A DNA stretch of 35,943 nt from Candidatus Desulfofervidaceae bacterium (GTDB taxonomy: Bacteria > Desulfobacterota > Desulfofervidia > Desulfofervidales > Desulfofervidaceae): NCBI GenBank assembly GCA_027064585.1, contig JAMOPI010000025.1, forward strand, positions 1 through 35,943, given 5' to 3'. Each line of letters begins with the position of its first letter. The stretch's first letter is position 1. Made by a program: the position numbers and the translations under genes. Shown here piece after piece: positions 16,749-26,732 of the stretch. A model generated the notes under the pieces. That model was given only the letters and a program-made list of their open reading frames with translations. It searched no databases and was not told the origin of the DNA.

Positions 16749-17185
16749 ACTTGGACAAGTTCAATGTTTGCCTCTTTTAGCATCTGTCTAGAAAGCTCAT
16801 CTGGATAACCCTCAGCATAACAAATCTTCTTAATCCCCGCATTGATGAGCATCTTGGTGCAGATGATACAGGGATGATGCGTGCAATAAATGGTTGCTCC
16901 TTCTACAGAAATGCCATAACGGGCCGCTTGAATAAGACAGTTTTGCTCTGCATGTAAGCCTCGACAAAGCTCATGTCTCTCCCCAGAAGGGATATTCATC
17001 TTTTCCCGCAAACAGCCAATGTCTAAACAATGGGCCAATCCCGAGGGAGCACCGTTATAACCTGTGGCCAGGATGCGCTTATCCTTTACCAAAACTGCCC
17101 CTACCTTACGGCGCAAACAGGTAGAACGCTGGGCTACTAGCTTCGCAATGCTCATAAAATATTCATCCCAACTAGGTCTAGACAT
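16745..17185 (-). CDS. dCMP/cytidine deaminase family protein
   Basis: A 146-residue zinc deaminase, most like dCMP deaminase, which makes dUMP for thymidylate synthesis. Zinc and catalytic residues are in HAEQN (His78, Glu80) and PCIIC (Cys106, Cys109). The N-terminal block [25 protein letters not shown] and the insert [17 protein letters not shown], with additional Cys residues, are typical of the dCMP/ComEB group. AGGAGAGG precedes the ATG. It is a single gene convergent with the upstream GTPase. The 244-base gap to selB holds a 16-codon ORF (17291-17341) that I do not consider a gene. Confidence 0.9.
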   Translation of the reverse strand: MSRPSWDEYFMSIAKLVAQRSTCLRRKVGAVLVKDKRILATGYNGAPSGLAHCLDIGCLREKMNIPSGERHELCRGLHAEQNCLIQAARYGISVEGATIYCTHHPCIICTKMLINAGIKKICYAEGYPDELSRQMLKEANIELVQV

Positions 17186-17429
17186 CTTACCCTCTCCTTA
17201 GGAATAATAGCAATTTTAAAGAAAAAGGCAAGGGAAGAGGCTTTGAAAAATCCTAATTTTTAGTGCATAATTGATGAAGCGGAAGACAAAATGGGTTTAG
17301 CCGCCAAGCTTATTCCAAAATATGAAGGTTATCTGCCTTAGGAAGGTGAGAAAAGGAGGGAAATTATTGACGGTCAAGTTTATGATATAAGTCCAACCAA
17401 AAAGAAAATTTTTAAAATAAGGAGAAGCA

Positions 17430-19334
17430 ATGAAACCAATCATCTTGGGTACAGCGGGACATATTGACCACGGGAAAACAGCCTTGATTAAGGCCTTAAC
17501 CGGCATAGATACCGACCGCCTTAAGGAGGAAAAGGAGAGGGGCATTACGATAGAACTTGGCTTTGCCTTTTTGACCCTGCCTGGAGGACAGTTAGTTGGC
17601 ATTGTGGATGTACCGGGACACGAGCGTTTCGTCCATCACATGGTGGCTGGGGCAGCCGGCATTGACCTTGTCGCCCTGGTCATTGCCGCCGATGAAGGGG
17701 TAATGCCCCAGACAAAAGAACACTTAGAAATTTGTTCCCTTCTTAAGGTAAAAAAAGGACTAGTTGTTATCACTAAAATTGATCTAGTAGAACCAGACTG
17801 GCTAGAGCTGGTGGAAGAGGACCTCAAAGAGTTTTTAAAGGGTACTTTTTTGGAAAATGCACCCATTGTTAAGGTTTCTTCTGTTACCAAAGAGGGGATT
17901 GAAGAACTAATCGCCACGCTAGAAAAATTAGTGGCTGAGATCCCGCCTAAACCAGTTGATACTCTGTTTCGGCTGCCAATTGATAGGGTATTTACGGTCA
18001 AGGGGTTTGGTACGGTGGTAACAGGAACGACCATTGGAGGGAAAGTGGCCGTTGGGGATGCCCTTATGCTTTATCCTAAGGGCAAACTGACAAAGGCCCG
18101 CAACCTTCAGGTGCACGGCAAGAATGTCAAAGAGGCCGTGGCTGGCCAAAGAACGGCCATAAATCTGCAAGGGATAGAAAAAGAAGAAATAGAAAGAGGA
18201 GATGTCCTCGCTCCACCAGGAGATCTCATTCCTTCCTATATGCTTGATGCCACCTTGGAAGTTCTGCCTAGCTTTCCCAAATCCCTTAAAAACAGAACCT
18301 TGGTACGGCTGCACCTTTATACAAGTGAGGTTTTGGCCTATGTCATTTTGTTGGATAAAGAAGAGCTAAAACCGGGAGAGACCGGTTTTGTCCAACTACG
18401 CCTCCAGGAGCAGATCGTGGCCCTGCCAAGGGATCGGTTTGTGATTCGGTCTTATTCGCCTATTGTTACTATTGGTGGCGGCATGATTCTGCATCCAGCG
18501 CCACCTAAGCACAAACGGTTTAGAGAAGAAGTAGTTGCCGATTTAAAAATCTTAGAAACAGGCAGCTTAGAAGAAAAGATCTTGGCCCATCTACATGAGG
18601 CTAAGTATAAAGGCCTCTCTAAAAAGACCCTAAGGATTTTTACCAATACCTCAGAAGAAAAACTCACCGCCGCCTTACATACTCTCGTTCAGACAGAAAA
18701 GATATATTGCGTTGATATGGAGAACAAGCACTATCTCCATGCCAAATTTGTGCGTAATCTTGCCATTAAAATTATTTCATTTTTACAAGGCTTTCATAAA
18801 ACACATCCTCTTTTGCCTGGTATTGTTAAAGAGGAATTAAAAACCAAACTTTTACCCTTTATTGAGGATATCCTTTTTGCCTTTATGCTTAAACACCTTG
18901 AAGAAAAGGGAGAAATTGTTGTTGAACAACACTTGATAAGACTAAGGTCTTACCAAATTAAGCTAAGTACAAAAGAAGAGCAGCTAAAAGAAAAATTACA
19001 TCAGCGTTTAAAAGAAGCCGCTTATACCCCACCTTCTCTATCTGAACTGGCTAAAGAATTAAACACCGATGAAAAAAAGCTTATATCTCTGTTACGGCTT
19101 TTAATAGACGAAGGAAAGGTCATCAAAGTAAAAGAAGGCCTTTATTTTGATGCCAATTTAATAGGGACGTTAAAACAAAAGTTAAGTGAATACATAAAGA
19201 AACACGGCGGCATTACCCCCTCAGAATTTAAAACCTTGACCAGTGCCTCACGCAAGTACAATATTCCGCTTTTGGAATACTTTGATCGCATCAAATTAAC
19301 GGTCAGAAAAGGCGATAAGCGGGTGTTACTTTAA
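17430..19334 (+). CDS. selB: Selenocysteine-specific elongation factor SelB
   Basis: This 634-residue GTPase delivers Sec-tRNA to UGA codons marked by a SECIS hairpin. The G domain has GHIDHGKT (10-17), DVPGHERF (about 58-65) and TKID. EF-Tu-like domains 2-3 follow, with [14 protein letters not shown]. Four winged-helix domains occupy about 385-634 and would bind the SECIS element. The ATG follows AAGGAGA. Its presence implies that the organism makes selenoproteins; I see none in the window and no selA, selC or selD nearby. A TATAAG (17386-17391) may be the -10 box, but its -35 partner is unclear. Confidence 0.95.
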   Translation: MKPIILGTAGHIDHGKTALIKALTGIDTDRLKEEKERGITIELGFAFLTLPGGQLVGIVDVPGHERFVHHMVAGAAGIDLVALVIAADEGVMPQTKEHLEICSLLKVKKGLVVITKIDLVEPDWLELVEEDLKEFLKGTFLENAPIVKVSSVTKEGIEELIATLEKLVAEIPPKPVDTLFRLPIDRVFTVKGFGTVVTGTTIGGKVAVGDALMLYPKGKLTKARNLQVHGKNVKEAVAGQRTAINLQGIEKEEIERGDVLAPPGDLIPSYMLDATLEVLPSFPKSLKNRTLVRLHLYTSEVLAYVILLDKEELKPGETGFVQLRLQEQIVALPRDRFVIRSYSPIVTIGGGMILHPAPPKHKRFREEVVADLKILETGSLEEKILAHLHEAKYKGLSKKTLRIFTNTSEEKLTAALHTLVQTEKIYCVDMENKHYLHAKFVRNLAIKIISFLQGFHKTHPLLPGIVKEELKTKLLPFIEDILFAFMLKHLEEKGEIVVEQHLIRLRSYQIKLSTKEEQLKEKLHQRLKEAAYTPPSLSELAKELNTDEKKLISLLRLLIDEGKVIKVKEGLYFDANLIGTLKQKLSEYIKKHGGITPSEFKTLTSASRKYNIPLLEYFDRIKLTVRKGDKRVLL

Positions 19335-19345
19335 GTTAAAAGGGC

Positions 19346-19374
19346 TTGCATTTTTTAGAATAAATTTCTACAGT
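19346..19374 (+). promoter_or_regulatory. Putative promoter of the first acyl-CoA ligase
   Basis: TTGCAT (19346-19351) lies 17 bases before TACAGT (19369-19374), just after the selB stop. The same TTGCAT box with 17-base spacing is used in the ribBA promoter call. The downstream gene could also be read from selB. Confidence 0.4.
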
Positions 19375-19411
19375 TGAAGCTTAATTGAAAAGGGCAAGGG
19401 AGGAAGAGGAG

Positions 19412-21088
19412 ATGCCGTATGAAAAGCGAGAGACATTTAGAGAATTGCTTGGACGAATAACAGGAAGGTTCCCAGATAACCCGGCCATTTTCTATGAAGG
19501 GAATACCCTCTCCTATAAAGAACTCTTTGACAAGGCCAATTGGGTAGCTTATGGTTTATATAAACTGGGCGTGCGTAAGGAGGATAAGGTCTGTGTGTGG
19601 ATGCCCAATGTCCCTGAATGGGTCATTTCTTGGTGGGGCATTCCAATGTTGGGGGCAACATTTGTGCCCATTGATCACTGGTATAAAATCGTTGAGGCCG
19701 AACACATCGCCAACCATTCAGATGCTGTTGCCCTGCTTGTTTACCATAACTTTAAGACTTGGAACTTTTTAGACATACTCAAGGAAGTCAAGGCTGAAAA
19801 GCTGAAACATATTATCGTTGTGGGCAATGAGGATGAGGCTAAAGAAGTAGGGGGAATGACCTTTGACCAATTGTTAGAAATGGGAAAAGGCTGGGCGGAT
19901 AATCAGGACTATCTTAATGAGATAAAAAAGGTCAATCCTGACGATGTGGCTGCCATTTTATATACTTCTGGCACTACTGGCAACCCTAAAGGAGTAATGC
20001 TTTCGCATCATCAGATTATCAAAAATGCCTACGATCAAGGAGAGCGAATGGAGATAAGCGAAAAGGACAGACTGGTAGTGCCAGTACCCTTTAGCCACTG
20101 TTTTGGTTGTGTAATGTCCATTACCATGCTGGGCAGTGTTGGTGGAGCCATTGCCCCTTTAATTGCCTTTGATGAAAGGGATGCTTTAGACGCCGTTCAA
20201 AGGTATAAGTGCACCATGATTCATGGCACTCCGACGATGTTTTTACGTGAATTAAAACTTTTTAGAAGCGAAAAATTTGATACCTCTTCTTTAAGAACGG
20301 GCATTATGGCCGGTGCCCATTGTCCTGAGGATTTAATGCGGGCCGTAACCGAAGAAATGGGACCAAATATGTGTATCACTTATGGTTTGACCGAGGCATC
20401 TCCTGGGATCACAACTACAAGTTTGGATGACAGTATAGAAGACAAGGTGAATACCGTTGGTAAGGTATTGCCTGGAGTTGAAGCTAAGATTGTGGATGAC
20501 AATGGTAAAGAGGTACCACCCGGTACAGTAGGGGAGATTATCTGTAGGGGCTACAATGTCATGAAAGGCTATTACAAGGCCCCAGAGCTTACGGCTGAAG
20601 TTATTAAAGATGGCTGGCTTTATAGTGGTGACCTTGGATTTATGGACGAACGGGGGTATATTACCTTTAAGGGGCGGAAAAAAGAACTTGTCATCACAGG
20701 TGGTTTTAATGTCTATCCGCCAGATGTAGAACGCTTTATCAGGGAATTTGATAAGGTACTGGATGTGGCCATCATCGGTGCCCCAGACGAAGATTTAGGT
20801 GAGGTTGTGGCCGCGGCCGTTATTCCAGCTGAAGGGGTAAAATTAGATCCGCAAGAGATCGTTGACTTTTGTTATGGCAAAATTGCCAGTCCAAAGGTGC
20901 CCAGATATGTTTACATTACCGATCACTTCCCCTTAAGTGGACGAGGGAAGGTACAGAAGTATAAGTTGGTAGAAGAAGTAAAGCAGTTGATTAAAGAGAG
21001 TAAGCTTAAAAAGATTATCCCTACGGCCGTAAAGATGCGTAAGGAAAGGGCCAAGAATCTCTTGGGTAATGGTAGCTGGAAGGAATAA
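19412..21088 (+). CDS. Acyl-CoA synthetase (AMP-forming), FadD-like
   Basis: A 558-residue adenylating ligase that activates a carboxylic acid to its CoA thioester. The P-loop-like motif YTSGTTGNPKGVMLSHHQ (about 193-210), YGLTEASPG (about 325), the YSGDLGFMDERGY hinge and GRKKELVITGGFNVYPPDVE (about 430) are all present, and a Lys in SGRGKVQKYKL serves adenylation. The substrate is not determinable; long- or medium-chain fatty acids are likely. The start is the ATG at 19412 behind GGGAGGAAGAGGAG; an upstream in-frame TTG (19385) is rejected. A 10-bp GC-rich hairpin follows the gene. Confidence 0.9.
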   Translation: MPYEKRETFRELLGRITGRFPDNPAIFYEGNTLSYKELFDKANWVAYGLYKLGVRKEDKVCVWMPNVPEWVISWWGIPMLGATFVPIDHWYKIVEAEHIANHSDAVALLVYHNFKTWNFLDILKEVKAEKLKHIIVVGNEDEAKEVGGMTFDQLLEMGKGWADNQDYLNEIKKVNPDDVAAILYTSGTTGNPKGVMLSHHQIIKNAYDQGERMEISEKDRLVVPVPFSHCFGCVMSITMLGSVGGAIAPLIAFDERDALDAVQRYKCTMIHGTPTMFLRELKLFRSEKFDTSSLRTGIMAGAHCPEDLMRAVTEEMGPNMCITYGLTEASPGITTTSLDDSIEDKVNTVGKVLPGVEAKIVDDNGKEVPPGTVGEIICRGYNVMKGYYKAPELTAEVIKDGWLYSGDLGFMDERGYITFKGRKKELVITGGFNVYPPDVERFIREFDKVLDVAIIGAPDEDLGEVVAAAVIPAEGVKLDPQEIVDFCYGKIASPKVPRYVYITDHFPLSGRGKVQKYKLVEEVKQLIKESKLKKIIPTAVKMRKERAKNLLGNGSWKE

Positions 21089-21096
21089 AACCTTTT

Positions 21097-21120
21097 GGCC
21101 TGTGGGGCATCCCACAGGCC
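21097..21120. terminator. Perfect 10-bp hairpin after the acyl-CoA ligase
   Basis: GGCCTGTGGG (21097-21106), loop GCAT, CCCACAGGCC (21111-21120). The stem is strong and sits 8 bases past the stop codon, where a terminator belongs. There is no T-run on either side, so it may act as an mRNA 3' stabiliser or need Rho rather than being a classical intrinsic terminator. Confidence 0.5.
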
Positions 21121-21166
21121 GGTATCTTAACTATCTCTAAGGTTCCCACCTTTTTACCTTCCTTAC

Positions 21167-21194
21167 TTGACACATCGTCTAAGCGTGATAACAA
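21167..21194 (+). promoter_or_regulatory. Putative promoter of valS
   Basis: A perfect TTGACA (21167-21172) is followed after 16 bases by TAACAA (21189-21194), about 30 bases before the valS start. No T-box leader or other riboswitch is apparent in the short leader. Confidence 0.5.
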
Positions 21195-21224
21195 TGGCTG
21201 CATCAAATCAAAAGGGGTGGAAGA

Positions 21225-23897
21225 ATGATAGAAACAAAGGTGCTTCCTAAGGGTTACGAGCCAGAAAAGGTAGAAGAAAAGTGGTATCAGTATTGGCTAG
21301 AAAAAGACCTTTTTAAGGCCAATTTAGAGGAAAAAGGAAAGGTCTTTTCTATGGTGGCCCCACCACCCAATGTGACCGGTTCTTTGCACATGGGGCACGC
21401 CCTAAACAGCACCCTCCAGGATATTCTTGTGCGTTATAAAAAGATGCTCGGTTATAATGTCCTTTGGGTACCTGGCACTGATCACGCCGGTATCGCCACC
21501 CAAAATGTGGTAGAAAGGCAGTTGGCCAAAGAAGGTCTCTCCCGTCAGAAGTTAGGAAGGGAAGAGTTTATCAAACGCGTGTGGCAGTGGAAGGAGGAAT
21601 ATGGGAATCGGATTATCAATCAACTTAAACGTTTGGGTTGTGCCTGTGACTGGAGCCGGCAGCGTTTTACCATGGACGAGGGCTTTAGTCGGGCGGTCAA
21701 GGAAGTTTTTGTCCGTCTTTATGAAGAAGGTCTAATTTACCGGGGGGACTACATTATTAACTGGTGTCCTCGCTGTCAAACTGCCTTAGCCGATCTGGAA
21801 GTAGAACATGAAGAAGTAGACGGGACCCTTTATTATATTCGTTATCCACGTGTAGACGGACAAGGATACATTACCGTAGCTACGACCAGACCTGAGACCT
21901 TGCTGGGCGATACGGCCGTAGCCGTACATCCAGAAGACGAACGCTACCAAGGGCTAAAAGGCATAAAGGTTTATGTGCCGGTGGTTAACCGGGAAGTGCC
22001 GATTATATTTGATGCCTACGTAGATAGAGAATTTGGCACGGGGGCCTTAAAAGTAACTCCGGCCCATGATCCCAATGACTTTGAGCTGGGTAAAAAACAT
22101 AACCTACCGTGGGTAAAGGTCATTGATGAAACCGGACACATGACGGCTGAGGCCGGTCCCTTTGCCGGGTTGGATCGGTTTGAGTGTCGGCAGAAGATCG
22201 TGGCCTATTTAGAAAACCAAGGGCTTTTGGAAAAGATAGAGCCCATCAAACACAGTGTTGGGCATTGCTATCGCTGTAAGACCGTCGTAGAACCAATGGT
22301 CTCTAAACAGTGGTTTGTACGCACAAAACCACTCGCAGAACCAGCCATAAAGGCCGTAAGAGAGGGCAAAACCAAGCTTATTCCTCCAAATTGGGATAAG
22401 ACCTATTATGAATGGATGGAAAACATAAGGGATTGGTGCATTTCTAGGCAGATCTGGTGGGGACATCGCATTCCAGCCTGGTATTGCCAGGCCTGCGGTG
22501 AAGTCATCGTGAGCAAAGAAACACCTAAAAGCTGTCCCCATTGTGGGGCAACAGAATTAAAGGAAGAAACTGATGTCCTTGATACCTGGTTTAGCTCGGC
22601 CCTTTGGCCCTTTGGCACTCTTGGCTGGCCTGATGAGACGGAAGAACTCAAAATATTTTATCCCACTTCTGTCTTAGTTACGGGCTTTGATATCCTGTTT
22701 TTCTGGGTGGCCCGGATGATGATGATGGGACTGCACTTTATGGGCGAGGTACCCTTTTATGATGTTTATATTCACGCCTTGGTGAGAGACGAAAAAGGTG
22801 AGAAGATGAGCAAGACCAAGGGGAACGTAATAGACCCCTTGGACATGATTGCCAAATATGGCACCGATGCCCTGCGCTTTACCCTTGTAGCCCTAGCGGC
22901 GCAGGGACGAGACATCCGTCTTTCGGAGAAGCGGATAGAGGGCTATCGGCACTTTATTAACAAAATTTGGAACGCCGCTCGGTTTGTCTTGATGAACTTG
23001 AAAGAAGATACTAAGCCCGAGGTGGAGCCTGAAAAGAGCACTGTGGCCGATCGGTGGATCCTAAGCCGTCTGCAGAGTGTAATTGCCGAGGTAAGGAAAA
23101 ATCTGGATCTCTATGAATTTGATAAGGCCGCTTATGTACTTTATCACTTTGTTTGGCATGAATTCTGTGATTGGTATCTAGAGTTGATTAAACCGGTGCT
23201 CTATGGCACTAATGAAATACTCAAGAAGACTACCCAGGCCGTCTTACTTTATACCCTTTCAGAGCTTCTTAAGCTCCTACATCCCTTTATTCCGTTTGTT
23301 ACCGAAGAAATCTGGCACCATCTGCCTCATACTGAAGGCAGTATTTTGGAAACACCTTATCCAGAGGCAAAAGAAGAATTTAAAGACGAAACTGCCGTGA
23401 CCGAAATGGAAAATGTGATTGGACTGGTAAAGACCATTCGGAATATGCGAGGTGAAATAGGCATTTCGCCAGGTGTAAAAGTAGACATCATTGTTTCTAC
23501 CCAAAGACAAGATATCTTGACCCAGATAGAAAGGCATAAAGAAGCTATTTGCCGTTTGGCTGGCATCAAGACCCTTCAACTTAGCGTGCGGGCCGAAAAA
23601 CCATCTTATGCCTCGGCCGCTGTCTGGCATGGAATGGACATCTACATGCCACTCAAGGATGTCTTTGACCTAGAAGTAGAAGAAAAACGCCTTAAGAAAG
23701 AAATAGAAAGGCATATCAGTGAACTTGAATTAACTAAAACTAAGCTTTCTAATCAGGACTTTCTTACCAAGGCTCCAAAGGCAGTAGTGGAGAAGGAAAA
23801 GCAAAAAAGGGCCATGCTGGAAGAAAAGCTGGAAAAGCTCCGTTTTAACCTAGAACGTATTCAGGACTTAAAAAAACAGGCTAAATCCAAGAGTTAA
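21225..23897 (+). CDS. valS: Valyl-tRNA synthetase
   Basis: This 890-residue class I enzyme charges tRNA-Val. PPPNVTGSLHMGHALN carries the HIGH-type motif (about 46-61). The editing domain has TTRPETLLGDTAVAVHPEDERY. The connective peptide holds CYRCKT and CQACGEV/CPHCGA Cys pairs that may bind zinc. KMSKS appears as EKMSKTKGNVIDP (about 525). The anticodon domain follows, and the last 70 residues form the coiled-coil arm typical of ValRS (EVEEKRLKKEIERHI onward). GTGGAAGA precedes the ATG. The M48 peptidase gene starts two bases after the stop. Confidence 0.97.
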   Translation: MIETKVLPKGYEPEKVEEKWYQYWLEKDLFKANLEEKGKVFSMVAPPPNVTGSLHMGHALNSTLQDILVRYKKMLGYNVLWVPGTDHAGIATQNVVERQLAKEGLSRQKLGREEFIKRVWQWKEEYGNRIINQLKRLGCACDWSRQRFTMDEGFSRAVKEVFVRLYEEGLIYRGDYIINWCPRCQTALADLEVEHEEVDGTLYYIRYPRVDGQGYITVATTRPETLLGDTAVAVHPEDERYQGLKGIKVYVPVVNREVPIIFDAYVDREFGTGALKVTPAHDPNDFELGKKHNLPWVKVIDETGHMTAEAGPFAGLDRFECRQKIVAYLENQGLLEKIEPIKHSVGHCYRCKTVVEPMVSKQWFVRTKPLAEPAIKAVREGKTKLIPPNWDKTYYEWMENIRDWCISRQIWWGHRIPAWYCQACGEVIVSKETPKSCPHCGATELKEETDVLDTWFSSALWPFGTLGWPDETEELKIFYPTSVLVTGFDILFFWVARMMMMGLHFMGEVPFYDVYIHALVRDEKGEKMSKTKGNVIDPLDMIAKYGTDALRFTLVALAAQGRDIRLSEKRIEGYRHFINKIWNAARFVLMNLKEDTKPEVEPEKSTVADRWILSRLQSVIAEVRKNLDLYEFDKAAYVLYHFVWHEFCDWYLELIKPVLYGTNEILKKTTQAVLLYTLSELLKLLHPFIPFVTEEIWHHLPHTEGSILETPYPEAKEEFKDETAVTEMENVIGLVKTIRNMRGEIGISPGVKVDIIVSTQRQDILTQIERHKEAICRLAGIKTLQLSVRAEKPSYASAAVWHGMDIYMPLKDVFDLEVEEKRLKKEIERHISELELTKTKLSNQDFLTKAPKAVVEKEKQKRAMLEEKLEKLRFNLERIQDLKKQAKSKS

Positions 23898-23899
23898 CT

Positions 23900-24697
23900 A
23901 TGATGTCTTTTTGGCCAAAAAAGGGGCGGTGGTTACTACCGCTCCTTCTGGTCTTCTTTTTTATCAGTTGCACGACCGCCCCCATTACTGAACGCAAGCA
24001 GCTTATCCTTATCCCAAAGTCAGAAGAGATTACCCTTGGTCTTCAGGCCTATAAGCAAATCTTGAAGAAGGCCAAGCTCTGCCATGACCCTAAGGTTGTC
24101 CATCTGGTCAATAAGGTCGGCTGGCGCATTGCTAAGGCTGCTGACAGGCCTGACTTTGCTTGGGAGTTTAAGGTTATCAAAGACGATAAAACGGCTAATG
24201 CCTTTTGTCTGCCTGGAGGAAAGGTCTTTGTCTATACCGGTATTTTACCTTACACCAAGGACGAGGCAGGGTTGGCCACGGTAATTAGCCACGAAGTAGG
24301 ACATGTTATTGCTCGACATGGGGCCGAACGCATGAGTACCCTCCTTCTGATAGAGTTGGGGGAAGCTGGTTTGGCTGCGGCCTTAAAAAAACATTCTCCG
24401 ACCGTGGCCAAGGCCTTTTTAATTGCCTATGGTCTGGGGGCAGAACTTGGTATTCTTCTTCCCTACAGTCGCCTGCAAGAATACGAGGCCGATCACATTG
24501 GCCTCATCCTTATGGCCAAGGCTGGATACGATCCTAAAGCGGCCATTGCCTTTTGGGAAAGAATGCTTAAACGAAAAAAGAAAGGTCATATACCCGAATT
24601 TCTTTCCACCCATCCGGCCGATGAAAAGAGAATTGCAGCCCTAAAACAGTTATTGCCAGAGGCGATGCAGTATTACCACCCTAAAATCGGGCAATAA
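23900..24697 (+). CDS. M48-family metallopeptidase lipoprotein (LoiP/BepA-like)
   Basis: A 265-residue periplasmic zinc protease, probably in outer-membrane protein quality control. A signal peptide with a hydrophobic core ends in FFISC (Cys24), giving a lipoprotein. HEVGH (131-135) is the zinc-binding HExxH, and the third ligand Glu is in the YEADHIGL segment (about 195). NAFCLPGGKVFVYTGIL is the conserved upstream strand of the family. It sits two bases behind valS, so it is co-transcribed. Its tail overlaps the convergent minus-strand gene by 17 bases. Confidence 0.9.
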   Translation: MMSFWPKKGRWLLPLLLVFFFISCTTAPITERKQLILIPKSEEITLGLQAYKQILKKAKLCHDPKVVHLVNKVGWRIAKAADRPDFAWEFKVIKDDKTANAFCLPGGKVFVYTGILPYTKDEAGLATVISHEVGHVIARHGAERMSTLLLIELGEAGLAAALKKHSPTVAKAFLIAYGLGAELGILLPYSRLQEYEADHIGLILMAKAGYDPKAAIAFWERMLKRKKKGHIPEFLSTHPADEKRIAALKQLLPEAMQYYHPKIGQ

Positions 24698-25325
24698 GGC
24701 TCATCTTTTCACTACAGGGTAAACGATGGAACTGACGGATTTCCTGAAAGAGGCTATCTAAACGAGAGCGTTTTAAGAATTGCCTTTCTAAGTGGGAACA
24801 ATATTTGGCGGCCAGACGATAAGAGTGATAATAGCGTTGCCACTGTTGGGAGCTAAGCCCCTCTATAGGAGCAAACTGACCAAACAACTTGTGACGCAAG
24901 AGCCGTATCTTCTCTTCATTTATAGCGGGGGCTAAAAGTAAGAAGGACAGTAAAAACTTATCAATTTCTCCCAACAACTCTAATTCCAATTGCGTCGTCT
25001 GACGTTGTCTTTCCCAGAAATAGATGAGGTGAAAAAAATGACTAACCTCTTCAAAGACAGTGCAGAGGTCTTCTAGCTTTACCCACTTGGCACTCTTTCT
25101 TTCCAAAAGGGCATGTAGCTGCTCTTGAAGGTAGAGGGAAATATTGATTGTATCGTCTTCGGTGTAAACCAAGAGGGCACCGCGTCTCCGGGCAAAGGAA
25201 GCATCTACGAGTTTTCTCTCAATAAGGATGCCTAAGGTCTGCTCGTTGATGATAAAATCTTTTGCCCTAACCGGTAAAGAAACTCCATAAATACCTTCTA
25301 AAACAGATTGAATCTGCTGAACCAT
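24681..25325 (-). CDS. Conserved-looking protein of unknown function, second gene of a pair
   Basis: A 214-residue protein, predominantly helical and rich in Leu, Arg and Gln, with no signal peptide or membrane segment. I recognise no motif. The N-terminal third (about 15-75) has alternating strand-like segments (FIINEQTLGILIERKLVDASF, then LLVYTEDDTINISLYLQEQL), and the rest is helical with aromatic residues. It starts three bases after its partner's stop (25329), so the two are translationally linked and probably form a complex. It overlaps the M48 gene tail to tail. No function is claimed. Confidence 0.75.
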   Translation of the reverse strand: MVQQIQSVLEGIYGVSLPVRAKDFIINEQTLGILIERKLVDASFARRRGALLVYTEDDTINISLYLQEQLHALLERKSAKWVKLEDLCTVFEEVSHFFHLIYFWERQRQTTQLELELLGEIDKFLLSFLLLAPAINEEKIRLLRHKLFGQFAPIEGLSSQQWQRYYHSYRLAAKYCSHLERQFLKRSRLDSLFQEIRQFHRLPCSEKMSLIARF

Positions 25326-25328
25326 TAC

Positions 25329-25925
25329 TTATTGTAACTTATCTAGATCAATTTCTAAAGGTAATATACCCCTGCGGTGTAACTTCCTCTGAGCCCATCG
25401 GCTACCGGTGCGTAACCAGCGCTCGTATAGCCGCAAAAGATCCTGCCGCGTAGAAATAGATTTTTCGCTGATCTCACTCAGCACATCTACAAGAGAAGGA
25501 AACTTCTCGCTTAGTTCCCTATACACGGGTACAAATCGTTTGTCTTTTTTATAGGTCTTAAGGATCTCGGCCAGATCTAAATAGGCCCGACTGCCCAAGG
25601 TAATGAAATAATCTATATCTACCAACTTACGCCTGAAGCTTTCAGCAAAGAAGCCAGCGATAAAGAGGCTATAATCGGCAATGTGTTTTAGGGCCCGGAT
25701 GCGTCGTAATAAATCGTAAAAACGACTTTCCAAAAACACCTGGGCCAATGCCTTTTTGTCTAGATCTTCAGCGGCATGATATACATACTCGGTGCGGAAA
25801 AAGTAAGTAAGAAGATTGACCACATAAAAGGCAGTTAATTCATCTATCTCTATTTGGAGATCGGCCAATGCATCCTCAACGGCCTTTTTAAAATACTCCA
25901 TTAAACTTGTTCTTACCAGAGGCAT
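25329..25925 (-). CDS. Helical protein of unknown function, first gene of a pair
   Basis: A 198-residue, nearly all-helical soluble protein, MPLVRTSLMEYFKKAVEDAL at its start. Notable segments are YVVNLLTYFFRTEYVY (about 33-48), SLFIAGFFAESFRRK (about 83-97) and RFVPVYRELSEKFPSLVDVLSEIS (about 127-150). I do not recognise the family. AAGGAGG sits before the ATG at 25925, which decides the start; the frame extends 23 codons upstream through the promoter. It is transcribed divergently from rpe. Confidence 0.78.
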   Translation of the reverse strand: MPLVRTSLMEYFKKAVEDALADLQIEIDELTAFYVVNLLTYFFRTEYVYHAAEDLDKKALAQVFLESRFYDLLRRIRALKHIADYSLFIAGFFAESFRRKLVDIDYFITLGSRAYLDLAEILKTYKKDKRFVPVYRELSEKFPSLVDVLSEISEKSISTRQDLLRLYERWLRTGSRWAQRKLHRRGILPLEIDLDKLQ

Positions 25926-25948
25926 GGCCTTTACCTCCTTATATTTAT

Positions 25949-25976
25949 ATTCTAGCCACATATGAAAAAAAGGCAA
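25949..25976 (-). promoter_or_regulatory. Promoter of the unknown two-gene operon
   Basis: On the minus strand TTGCCT (25976-25971), a 16-base spacer, then TAGAAT (25954-25949) about 24 bases before the ATG at 25925. It is a good sigma70 match. Confidence 0.55.
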
Positions 25977-25997
25977 GAAGGGAACCAATTGCATGTC

Positions 25998-26024
25998 TTG
26001 ACGATTACCTTAATCCCTTATAAA
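25998..26024 (+). promoter_or_regulatory. Putative rpe promoter
   Basis: TTGACG (25998-26003), a short 15-base spacer, then TATAAA (26019-26024), about 30 bases before the rpe ATG. It is divergent from the promoter at 25949-25976. Spacing is below the usual 16-18, so confidence is modest. Confidence 0.35.
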
Positions 26025-26054
26025 AATGAGAAGCTCATTAATGAGGAGTTTACA

Positions 26055-26732
26055 ATGTTTAAGATTGCACCCTCAATCCTTTCGGCTGATTTCTCTCGCT
26101 TAGCCGAAGAAGTAAAGGCAGTAGAGGAGGCTGGAGCTGATTGGATTCACATCGATGTTATGGACGGACATTTTGTTCCTAACTTGACCATTGGGCCCTC
26201 AGTAGTGGCTAGCCTGCGTAAGGTAACCAAGCTACCCTTTGATGTCCATCTTATGATTGAACGACCGGAGAATTTTCTGGAGGTCTTTGCTAAGGCCGGG
26301 GCTGATATTATCACCGTCCACGCCGAGGCTTGTGTGCATCTCCATCGTACACTACAGATAATCAAGCAATTAGGGAAAAAGGCAGGGCTAGCCTTAAATC
26401 CAGCAACTCCTTTATGTTTTTTAGAACCGATTTTAGAGGATGTGGATTTGATTCTGATTATGAGTGTCAATCCCGGTTTTGGAGGGCAAAAGCTTATTCC
26501 TAGTGCCTTAGACCGTATTCGGCAGGTGCGTAAGTGGATTGAGGAACGAGGGTTAACCATTGACTTAGAAGTAGACGGAGGGATAAATGCCGATACCATT
26601 GCCAAAGTAGCAGCCGCTGGGGCCAATGTATTTGTTGCTGGTTCAGCCGTTTTTGGGCAAAAAAATTACGCCCAAGTAATAAGGACGTTTAGGGAAAAAA
26701 TTGTAGGAGGAAAAGATGTTAGAAACACTTAA
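26055..26732 (+). CDS. rpe: Ribulose-phosphate 3-epimerase
   Basis: A 225-residue TIM-barrel enzyme interconverting ribulose 5-phosphate and xylulose 5-phosphate. [10 protein letters not shown] opens the barrel. [17 protein letters not shown] carries metal and catalytic residues, [13 protein letters not shown] has the second metal His, and VNPGFGGQ and DGGIN bind phosphate and the metal. The start is the ATG at 26055 behind TGAGGAG; 31 extra codons of open frame upstream lie in the promoter region. The stop overlaps the next gene by 17 bases. Confidence 0.96.
   Translation: MFKIAPSILSADFSRLAEEVKAVEEAGADWIHIDVMDGHFVPNLTIGPSVVASLRKVTKLPFDVHLMIERPENFLEVFAKAGADIITVHAEACVHLHRTLQIIKQLGKKAGLALNPATPLCFLEPILEDVDLILIMSVNPGFGGQKLIPSALDRIRQVRKWIEERGLTIDLEVDGGINADTIAKVAAAGANVFVAGSAVFGQKNYAQVIRTFREKIVGGKDVRNT

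Noticed and set aside
17291-17341. 16-codon ORF upstream of selB
   Set aside because: Very short, no clear ribosome-binding site and no recognisable likeness; nothing else supports a gene in this gap.
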